Part shown: in pieces, positions 47,730 through 54,644 of the stretch
Layout: each line of letters begins with the position of its first letter
How positions within the stretch are numbered: the stretch's first letter is position 1
Assembly: GCA_913058185.1 (NCBI GenBank)
Contig: CAJXQX010000004.1
Location: 1 to 64,000, forward strand
Length of the DNA: 64,000 nt
Origin: an uncultured Verrucomicrobiota bacterium
Lineage (GTDB): Bacteria > Verrucomicrobiota > Verrucomicrobiia > Opitutales > Opitutaceae
Reading direction: 5' to 3'
The notes under the pieces: model-generated
The model's database searches: none
Seen by the model: the letters and a program-made list of their open reading frames with translations, nothing else
What the model was told of the DNA's origin: nothing
Program-made: the position numbers and the translations under genes

Positions 47730-49403
47730 CTAGTTGACGCGATATTGGGCCTTCAACCGGACAAGTTCGGTTTTCAGCTCAGCGATTTTACCGGCGTATG
47801 CCGGATTGTCGTATTCGTTGTTCATCTCACCGGGATCTTGCTGGTGATCATAAAATTCCCACTCATCCACATCGTCGGTTTTGAAATCCCAATCAGCATC
47901 GTTGTGCTTGTAGTGGATAAGTTTATACCGAGCATCCGCCACGCCTTCGTGTGGCGGCACACCATGGTTAAAGTAGGGTTCTCCGGAGTTTCGACCGGCC
48001 GTATTCCCACGCCACGTATTCCCTCCTCCATTTCCCCGAAACTCTCCCGGGTAATCGTAATAGAAACTCGTTCTCCAGTTTTCGGGAATGTCGCCTTTGA
48101 GAATTGGGACCAAGCTACTCCCCTGCATTTCATCCGGAATCGACGCCCCCGCCATCTCGAGGAACATCGGTGCGAAATCCAGATTGGAAACGATTTCATC
48201 AACGACCTGCCCTTCCGGCGCGACACCCGGCCAACGCACCATAAATGGTGTTTTCAAACACTCTTCATACATCCAACGCTTATCATACCAACCGTGCTCA
48301 CCGAGGAAAAAACCCTGGTCAGCGGCGTAGATCACGATGGTGTTTTCCGCCAGCCCACTTTCGTCCAGATAGTCCAACACGCGACCGACATTCTCGTCGA
48401 TGCCTTTGCTGGTGAGGAGGAAGTTTTTGACGAAACGTTGGTATCGCCAAAGCGCTCGATCATCTCCATGGAGATTGGCCTTTTTAAACGCTTCATTGGC
48501 TTCGTCAAAGTGGCTGCGGTAAACGCCGAGCTGCTCGTCATCTATATTGGCATACTCCAGACTCAGATTGCTAAGCGGCATCTCGTTGGCGATGCTCGTG
48601 CGGTGGTTCGCTGGCAGAGAACTGCGATTCGAAAAATCATCGAAAAAGTTGTCCGGCACCGGAGCGGTCACGTCGTCCAATTCACCGAGGTGACGTAGAG
48701 CCGGTTGAAACGGTCCATGCGTCGCCTTAAACTGACACATCAGCATGAAGGGCTGATCCGAGTCCCGATTTTTGAGCCAATCCAGGGATCGATCCACGAC
48801 TACATCCGTATTGTAACCTTTATACTCCGTAGGTTCGCCATCGGTGTAGAGGACCGGGTTGTAGTAGTGGCCCTGCCCGCGCATCACCTCGTGGTGATCG
48901 AATCCCGTGGGAATTGATTTCAAATGCCACTTGCCGACGATCGCCGTCTGGTAGCCGGATTTTTGCAGCAACTTGGGAAACGTCATCTGCTTTCCATCAA
49001 AGGTCGTAAAATTATTTTCCTGTCCGTTGAGGTGCGAATACTTCCCAGTCAGAACAACCGCTCGAGACGGGGCGCAGATTGAATTCGTAACCAGGCATCG
49101 ATCAAAGCGAATGCCTTCATCGGCGATTCGATCGATGTTGGGGGTCGGCACCACTTTGGATAAAGGATGCCCATACGCAGAGATCGTCTGCCACGTGTGA
49201 TCATCCGGGAATATAAAAAGAATGTTCGGCCGAGATTGAGCGGCACTCAGGCTCCCCATTCCCAATACATATAGAATCATCACAGCCACCCAGGTGAGGG
49301 AAACTGGACGCGCTTCGCTGCATTGATTGTTGCCCTCAAGAATCGAGCCAATCCGCCCAATAACAGATAGTTTTTTAGACAAATGTCGTTCGTAATTTTC
49401 CAT
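47730..49403 (-). CDS. Secreted or anchored sulfatase, CAPSR active site
   Basis: A 557-residue sulfatase: NILFIFPDDHTWQTISAYGHPLSKVVPTPNIDRI, the formylglycine Cys110 in CAPSRAVVLTGKYSHLNGQ, GKWHLKSIPTGFDHHEVMRGQGHYYNP, MCQFKATHGPFQPALRHL, IYAADQGFFLGEHGWYDKRWMYEE and MVRWPG. The DQGFFLGEHGWYDKR block matches a large group of bacterial sulfatases often annotated as N-acetylglucosamine-6- or heparan-type enzymes. About 40 residues precede the hydrophobic segment WVAVMILYVLGMGSLSA. That segment may be an uncleaved anchor, or translation may begin at the internal ATG near 49280. I kept the ATG at 49403 because it overlaps the previous stop as TGATG, which suggests coupled translation. Confidence 0.88.
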   Translation of the reverse strand: MENYERHLSKKLSVIGRIGSILEGNNQCSEARPVSLTWVAVMILYVLGMGSLSAAQSRPNILFIFPDDHTWQTISAYGHPLSKVVPTPNIDRIADEGIRFDRCLVTNSICAPSRAVVLTGKYSHLNGQENNFTTFDGKQMTFPKLLQKSGYQTAIVGKWHLKSIPTGFDHHEVMRGQGHYYNPVLYTDGEPTEYKGYNTDVVVDRSLDWLKNRDSDQPFMLMCQFKATHGPFQPALRHLGELDDVTAPVPDNFFDDFSNRSSLPANHRTSIANEMPLSNLSLEYANIDDEQLGVYRSHFDEANEAFKKANLHGDDRALWRYQRFVKNFLLTSKGIDENVGRVLDYLDESGLAENTIVIYAADQGFFLGEHGWYDKRWMYEECLKTPFMVRWPGVAPEGQVVDEIVSNLDFAPMFLEMAGASIPDEMQGSSLVPILKGDIPENWRTSFYYDYPGEFRGNGGGNTWRGNTAGRNSGEPYFNHGVPPHEGVADARYKLIHYKHNDADWDFKTDDVDEWEFYDHQQDPGEMNNEYDNPAYAGKIAELKTELVRLKAQYRVN

Positions 49404-50908
49404 CACGGTTTTTCATCTACTTTCCAGTTTTTGTTAGCGCGATTCCCGTAGTGGGGATAGTAATCCCACTCTACCGGTCCGCCTACGACGCGAGGATCCC
49501 GAGTTCGTTCTAGATGGGCGAAGAGTTGTTCCCGTAACTCGCTTTGAATATCTTCAAATCCTATCGCCCCGGCCACGTTCCGCATTTGGTGAGGATCGTC
49601 AGCAATCACGTATAATTCCTCAGCCGGATGCTTACTGAATGCCAATTGCGCCAAATCGGCGACGCCGTGCTTGTCCCTGTTTTCGATCATAAAGGTTTTG
49701 GTCGGGGAAGAGTCGTATTCGCCAAAGGGGATCAACCGATTGCACTCCGCGGGATCTGGCGAACCGGCCGGCCATCGAGTCGGTTCAAAATTATAGATGA
49801 ACATGTAATCCTTCGTGCGGATCATTCGGCTAGGATAGCCCTTTCCTCCGGCACGAGCCCCGCTATGACGTTCGAATCCCACGTAAGCGGATTCCCGATC
49901 CACTGACTGCGAACTCTGGAAGAGGCCCATCAGACTCCTACCCGTCATCATTTCCGGAACGGAAACTCCTGCCGCCTCCAGAAATGTGGGCGCCAAATCG
50001 CTCAAATTAACGGGATCGTCCACCATGTGCCCCACGCGCTTGATGCCCGTCGGCCAGCGAATGGCGAGCGGGACACGGGTGCCATCATCGTAGAGCGTAG
50101 CCTTAGCTCGCGGAAACGGCATCCCGTGGTCACTGGTCACGATCACGATGGTATTTTCCAACAGCCCTCGCTTTTCGAACGAATCGATCGCCCGCGCCAC
50201 CATCGAATCGAAGTGCTCCACTTCGACCAGATAATCGGCAATATCACTGCGCACGATTTGGTTATCAGGAAACACTTCCGGCACGACAATCTTGCTAAGA
50301 TCCTTGCCGGTTTTCAGCCCTGCGCCGTCCTGGTAAAATCGGTGCGGCTCGCTCGTTCCCAACCAGAAGCAGAAGGACTCATTCTCATCCCTTTCCGCCA
50401 TGAAGTCCTCGAAATTCCCCGCATAGTCTGTGCTGCGGATTCCCATGAACGAAGGTTTGAGGGTTCTCCCCTCATAGAGGGTTCCCGCGGGGTTTTCCGT
50501 TCGACCACCCGGCTCCAATCGTCCGGGGCCCCACGCCTTGCCCGTAGCCCCAATCTTATAACCCGCCTTCCGCAATTCATCCGGATAGGTCGCAAACTTA
50601 GCCGGCAGCGTGCTCCAAATGTTGCCCGCTTCCTCGAGACGCCAAATGGGCTGACCCGTTAGGATAGCGCTACGCGAAGGACCGCAGGTCGGCGCATCGC
50701 AATAGGAATGCGTAAATCGTAATCCTTCAGCTGCCACTCGATCAAAAGCAGGGGTGCTGACCACCGGGTCTCCGTTAGCGCCGGTGTGAGCCCAAGACTG
50801 ATCATCAGAAATACAGAAGAGAATGTTCGGGCGGGACTGTTCCGTCGCGCCACAGAAGCTCGAGGCCCAAGCTCCAGCTACGATCAAAAGAGTGACGAGT
50901 TTTTTCAT
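49403..50908 (-). CDS. Secreted sulfatase, CGPSR active site, tandem copy 2
   Basis: A 501-residue sulfatase, very similar over its whole length to the upstream gene at 50905-52401. Signal peptide MKKLVTLLIVAGAWASSFCGA; NILFCISDDQSWAHTGANGDPVVSTPAFDRV; formylglycine Cys75 in CGPSRSAILTGQPIWRLEEAGN; GATGKAWGPGRLEPGGRTENPAG in place of the common GKWHL block; WLGTSEPHRFYQ; and VTSDHGMPFPRAKATLYDDGTRVPLAIRWP. The Gly-Lys-Ala-Trp form and DHGMPFPRAK resemble the heparan N-sulfatase-like subgroup. The ATG at 50908 overlaps the stop of the first copy by ATGA, so I prefer it to the longer frame. Its own stop overlaps the next sulfatase start as TGATG. Confidence 0.92.
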   Translation of the reverse strand: MKKLVTLLIVAGAWASSFCGATEQSRPNILFCISDDQSWAHTGANGDPVVSTPAFDRVAAEGLRFTHSYCDAPTCGPSRSAILTGQPIWRLEEAGNIWSTLPAKFATYPDELRKAGYKIGATGKAWGPGRLEPGGRTENPAGTLYEGRTLKPSFMGIRSTDYAGNFEDFMAERDENESFCFWLGTSEPHRFYQDGAGLKTGKDLSKIVVPEVFPDNQIVRSDIADYLVEVEHFDSMVARAIDSFEKRGLLENTIVIVTSDHGMPFPRAKATLYDDGTRVPLAIRWPTGIKRVGHMVDDPVNLSDLAPTFLEAAGVSVPEMMTGRSLMGLFQSSQSVDRESAYVGFERHSGARAGGKGYPSRMIRTKDYMFIYNFEPTRWPAGSPDPAECNRLIPFGEYDSSPTKTFMIENRDKHGVADLAQLAFSKHPAEELYVIADDPHQMRNVAGAIGFEDIQSELREQLFAHLERTRDPRVVGGPVEWDYYPHYGNRANKNWKVDEKP

Positions 50909-52401
50909 GGCTTTTCGTCGACGGTCCATCCTTCGGTCCTAACCCTACCGTAGTAGGGATAATAATCCCAATCAACCGTCCCACCCACGACTCGCGGATC
51001 CTGGGTTTCGGCCAAGCGATCAAACAAACGCGCGCGTAATTCTTTTTGAATCGCTTGATGATCCCGGGAGCCCGCCAGGTTCGTCATTTGATACGGATCG
51101 TTTGCTATGTCGTAGAGTTCTTCCGCGGGCCGCATGCCAAAGGAGAGCTCGGCCAACGCAGCAACGCCGTGCGTGTCCCGGTTCTCCATCATGAACGTCT
51201 TGGTCGGCGAATCATCGATTTCGCCATACGGGATGGCCCGCGCGCACACCGAGGCATCAGGCGAACCCGATGGCCAACGCGTGGGCTCGAAATTGTGAAT
51301 ATACAAAAAGTTTTCCGTTCGAATCGCACGACAGGGATACCCTTTTCCGCCCGCCCGACATCCATCGTGTCTTTCCATAGCGACATAGGACGCATCGCGG
51401 GTCGTCGTCTCTTGATTCGCAAAAATATCCGTCATGCTCCTGGCACTCATCATGCGAGGAATCTCCACACCCGTAGCGGCCAAAAAGGTCGGCGCGAGGT
51501 CGCTCAGATTGACGAAGGAATCCACCTCTCTCCCCGCCTTCGCAATACCGGCCGGCCAACGAAGCGCCAACGGCACGCGCGACCCCAAATCATACAAACT
51601 CGCCTTGGCCCGCGGAAACGGCATGCCGTGATCACTCGTCACCACGATGATGGTATTCTCCAACAATCCTCGCTTTTCGAGCGATTCGATCGCCCGCGCG
51701 ACCATCGAATCAAAGTGCTCCACCTCGACCAAGTAGTCGGCAATATCGCTGCGCACTATCTCATTGTCAGGAAACACTCCGGGCACGACGATTTTGCTGA
51801 GATCTTTGCCGGTTTTTAGCCCCGCGCCATCCTGATAAGAACGGTGCGGCTCGCTCGTTCCCAACCAGAAGCAGAAGGACTCATTCTCATCCGTCTCCGC
51901 CATGAAGTCCTCGAAATTTCCCGCATAGTCCGTGTTGCGGATTCCTTGGAAGGAGGGTTCGAGCGTTCGCCCCTCATAGAGGGGACCCGCCGGATTCTCC
52001 GTCCGGCCTCCTGGCTCAAGCCGTCCCGGGCTCCACGCTTTGCCCGTCGCCCCCACCTTGTAACCTGCCTTTCGCAATTCATCCGTATAAGTCGCGAATT
52101 TCGCCGGCAGAGTGCTATGAATATTACCCGCCTCCTCCAGCCGCCAAATGGATTGCCCGGTGAGAATCGCACTGCGCGACGGACCGCAGGTCGGCGCATC
52201 GCAAAACGCATGGGTAAATCGAAGTCCTTCTAGAGCGATCCGATCAAAAGCAGGCGTCTGCACAACCGGATCCCCATTCGCGCCAGTATGCGCATAAGAC
52301 TGATCGTCAGAAATACAAAACAGAATATTCGGTCGCTTCCCCGCCACCAACGAGCCCGCCACTAAAGCAAACGCCAATAACCCTGAAGTAATCTTTATCA
52401 T
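50905..52401 (-). CDS. Secreted sulfatase, CGPSR active site, tandem copy 1
   Basis: A 498-residue sulfatase and the first sulfatase of the minus-strand operon. Signal peptide MIKITSGLLAFALVAGSLVAG; NILFCISDDQSYAHTGANGDPVVQTPAFDRI; formylglycine Cys72 in CGPSRSAILTGQSIWRLEEAGN; GKAWSPGRLEPGGRTENPAG; LGTSEPHRSYQDGAG; VTSDHGMPFPRAKASLYDLGSRVPLALRWP. It pairs with the next gene as a tandem duplicate; both end in VDEKP. I start it at the ATG at 52401. Four further codons upstream (52413) fall inside the hexanucleotide tract at 52400-52452, so the longer start is possible but less likely. It is separated from the Gfo/Idh gene by 130 bp that carries the repeat element. Confidence 0.92.
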   Translation of the reverse strand: MIKITSGLLAFALVAGSLVAGKRPNILFCISDDQSYAHTGANGDPVVQTPAFDRIALEGLRFTHAFCDAPTCGPSRSAILTGQSIWRLEEAGNIHSTLPAKFATYTDELRKAGYKVGATGKAWSPGRLEPGGRTENPAGPLYEGRTLEPSFQGIRNTDYAGNFEDFMAETDENESFCFWLGTSEPHRSYQDGAGLKTGKDLSKIVVPGVFPDNEIVRSDIADYLVEVEHFDSMVARAIESLEKRGLLENTIIVVTSDHGMPFPRAKASLYDLGSRVPLALRWPAGIAKAGREVDSFVNLSDLAPTFLAATGVEIPRMMSARSMTDIFANQETTTRDASYVAMERHDGCRAGGKGYPCRAIRTENFLYIHNFEPTRWPSGSPDASVCARAIPYGEIDDSPTKTFMMENRDTHGVAALAELSFGMRPAEELYDIANDPYQMTNLAGSRDHQAIQKELRARLFDRLAETQDPRVVGGTVDWDYYPYYGRVRTEGWTVDEKP

Positions 52402-52515
52402 TCTCGTTCTCATACTCGTTCTCGCTCTCGTTCTCGTTCTCGTTCTCGTTCCAAAAAATCCTGCCTCTCAGCGTCTGAATCTGTGTTTATCAGTGTTCAT
52501 CTGTGGTTAGAAAAT
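52400..52515. repeat. Hexanucleotide tract and dispersed segment before the first operon sulfatase
   Basis: A tract of CTCGTT-type units (52400-52452) is followed by AAAAAATCCTGCCTCTCAGCG, then TCAGTGTTCATC and TGTGGTTAGAAAA. The first two parts match 42841-42892; the last part matches 16291-16315 before nadB. The composite suggests a mobile or recombining leader element. Confidence 0.6.
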
Positions 52516-52531
52516 CATGCTTCTCACCCGT

Positions 52532-53656
52532 CTACTTCAGCGTAAATTCCGGCATGCGTTTCAGTGCCCCGCCTTCCATCGCCGATTCATGCGCGAGGAT
52601 TCCGACACAGGTGATGTTAGCCGACTCGGGCGCATTGGGATACGGCGCCCGTTTTTCCAACAACGCGCTCACGAACTCATGCACCAGATGCGGATGGGAT
52701 CCGCCGTGCCCGCCACCCTGGGTGAATGACAGGTGCTGGTTATCGCCCGAATCATAGACCCCGCGACCGGTGAACGGACGGATCTCTTCCGGGAGTCGAT
52801 GCGCGTAGTCCGGCACCGTGACTTTCTCCGGGATCTCCGATTCGGGTTTGCCAATGGTATGGATCACCGGGTTCTCCCCTTCGACCAGCGGCCACTCGTA
52901 GCTCTTCTTGGAGCCATAGGCATCAAAACTTTCCCGATACTGCCGGGCGGTGTTGTAGAGCGACCGGATGATCCGCGCCGAAACATCTGAGTCCTTGAAA
53001 GTCACCTGGCAGGATTCGATCGCGAAGGATGAACCGTGGATACCGATCATCTCTTCCTGAATCCGGCCCGAGCCAAAACACGATAACGTCTCCGCCCGGT
53101 TACGTTGCAGCGCCAGCACCGGCCCCACGCAATGCGTCGCGTAGTGCATTGGCGGAAGTCCGTCCCAATAACTCGGCCACCCCGCCATGTCCTGTTGGTG
53201 ACTCGATTGCAGATACTGGATACGCCCCAGCTCGCCATTATCGAAGAGCTCCTTCACGAACAAAAACTCCCGACTATAGACAACGGTCTCCATCATCATG
53301 TAAGTCAGGCCCGTCTCCTCACATAGCTTACAAATCGTTGCACACTCGTCGACCGTCGTCGCCATTGGCACGGTGCAAGCCACGTGTTTGCCCGCCTGCA
53401 GCGCTTGAATCGATTGCGACGCGTGACTGCCGATCGGCGTATTTATGTGCACCGCATCGATCTCCGAATCGGCCAATAACTCTTCGGAAGAGGTATATCG
53501 TTTCTCGATCCCAAACTGGTCTCCGATTTTATTAAGGGACGCTTCATTGCGCTGACAAATCGCGACAATCTTGGCGTTCGGGTGTTTTTGGTAAATCGGG
53601 ATAAACTCGGCGCCAAAGCCGAGCCCCACGAGGGCGACATTGATCTGATCAGGCAT
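52532..53656 (-). CDS. Gfo/Idh/MocA-family oxidoreductase
   Basis: A 374-residue NAD(P)-dependent sugar oxidoreductase-type protein. The N-terminal Rossmann fold shows INVALVGLGFGAEF (residues 5-18) and IVAICQRNE. The segment equivalent to the catalytic EKP motif reads GKHVACTVPMATTVDE, so the Lys and Glu are replaced by Val and Thr. The second domain has YSREFLFVKELFDNGELGRIQYLQSSHQQDM and later HPHLVHEFVSALLEKRAPYPNAPESANITC. No signal peptide is present, so it is cytoplasmic. It is the first gene of the minus-strand block and is divergent from the AraC-type regulator 151 bp away. It may act on the desulfated sugar, but the missing EKP Lys makes classic dehydrogenase chemistry uncertain. 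Confidence 0.85.
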   Translation of the reverse strand: MPDQINVALVGLGFGAEFIPIYQKHPNAKIVAICQRNEASLNKIGDQFGIEKRYTSSEELLADSEIDAVHINTPIGSHASQSIQALQAGKHVACTVPMATTVDECATICKLCEETGLTYMMMETVVYSREFLFVKELFDNGELGRIQYLQSSHQQDMAGWPSYWDGLPPMHYATHCVGPVLALQRNRAETLSCFGSGRIQEEMIGIHGSSFAIESCQVTFKDSDVSARIIRSLYNTARQYRESFDAYGSKKSYEWPLVEGENPVIHTIGKPESEIPEKVTVPDYAHRLPEEIRPFTGRGVYDSGDNQHLSFTQGGGHGGSHPHLVHEFVSALLEKRAPYPNAPESANITCVGILAHESAMEGGALKRMPEFTLK

Positions 53657-53772
53657 AAGAAAATTGCGGGGGTAGGAAGTGAGTTAGCCGAGCGGGGCAC
53701 TCGAGTCGGAATAACTTTGGGGGACAGTAGATCCGAATCATCAATCCTACGTCATTTTCACCGAAAAAGCTT

Positions 53773-53802
53773 GTATTATTTGGTTATAATAATGGTATTA
53801 TT
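53773..53802 (+). promoter_or_regulatory. Direct repeats and -10-like box in the divergent regulator region
   Basis: Two GTATTATT words, at 53773-53780 and 53795-53802, are 22 bp apart, about two helical turns, which is the spacing used by AraC-type dimers. A TATAAT lies between them at 53785-53790. They precede the regulator start by only 5-28 bp and face the Gfo/Idh start at 53656. Candidate operator for the adjacent PAS-AraC protein. Confidence 0.4.
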
Positions 53803-53807
53803 TCGCC

Positions 53808-54536
53808 ATGATGTTACTTACGCCCCAACTCGACAACTTCCGTCTGGGTGGCGAATTCCACCGCCTGTTCGAACACATTCCCAATGTGATGTTCTTCGCC
53901 AAGGACCGAGAGCGCCGACTGTTTCTCGGCAACCAACGCTTCCTCGAGCACTGCGGCCTCAACTCTATCGACGACGTCATGGGGAAACTCGATGTGGATA
54001 TCTTTCCAAAATACATGACCGATAAGTTTGAGGCCGATGACCGCACCGTCTTCCGCACCCGCAAACCGCTGCTCAATCTCGTCGAACTCTTTCCTGCCCG
54101 TGACCGTCTCCCCGAGTGGTTTAGCACCAACAAGTATCCTATCTTCGACCACGACGGAAACGTGGCCGCCATTTGCGGTCTCATCCAACCCTACGAGCGC
54201 GCCTTCGATGCCGCCGACGATCCCGTGACCAAAGTCGTCGAGCTCATCAAGACGAACATCGGTCAGACGATTAACATCCCCGCATTGGCCAGCGAAGCCG
54301 GTCTCTCCCAGCGCCACCTCGAGCGCCTCTTCAAACAACGCTTCGGTATCAGTCCCCGCGAATACATCATCCGGCTTCGCGTCCTCATCGCGGCCGACCT
54401 ACTGAAATCGACCGTAAAGAGCATCACCGAAATCGCCCTCGAGAGCGGTTTCTACGATCACAGCTCCTTCACCCGCCAATTCAAAAACCATTTCGGCACC
54501 CTCCCCTTAAAATACCGGAAATCCACCGGCGGATAA
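53808..54536 (+). CDS. PAS-AraC family transcriptional regulator
   Basis: A 242-residue regulator. The N-terminal half (about residues 10-128) reads as a PAS sensor domain: LFEHIPNVMFFAKDRERRLFLGNQRF, DIFPKYMTDKFEADDRTVFRT, YPIFDHDGNVAAICGLIQ. The C-terminal half (about 142-240) is an AraC DNA-binding domain with two helix-turn-helix motifs: IPALASEAGLSQRHLERLFKQRFGISPREYIIRLR and ITEIALESGFYDHSSFTRQFKNHFGTLPLKYR. A PAS sensor on an AraC protein is less common than a cupin sensor. It lies divergent to the sulfatase operon and just before an FAD oxidoreductase gene, so it probably controls both; that is inference from position. Two ATG codons lie in tandem at 53808 and 53811. Confidence 0.88.
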   Translation: MMLLTPQLDNFRLGGEFHRLFEHIPNVMFFAKDRERRLFLGNQRFLEHCGLNSIDDVMGKLDVDIFPKYMTDKFEADDRTVFRTRKPLLNLVELFPARDRLPEWFSTNKYPIFDHDGNVAAICGLIQPYERAFDAADDPVTKVVELIKTNIGQTINIPALASEAGLSQRHLERLFKQRFGISPREYIIRLRVLIAADLLKSTVKSITEIALESGFYDHSSFTRQFKNHFGTLPLKYRKSTGG

Positions 54537-54644
54537 ACCACCAGTTGCCACGCTCGTAATCTTTCTCTGTTTTCGTTCTTCTTCTCTTCCACTCACCCAG
54601 AAAGGGAATGTTACCGAATCAAATCCCCATCAGGGTCTCTGGTC

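Noticed and set aside
47625-48698. 357-codon plus-strand open frame opposite a sulfatase
   Set aside because: Shadow of the CAPSR sulfatase; the plus-strand product has no domain pattern.
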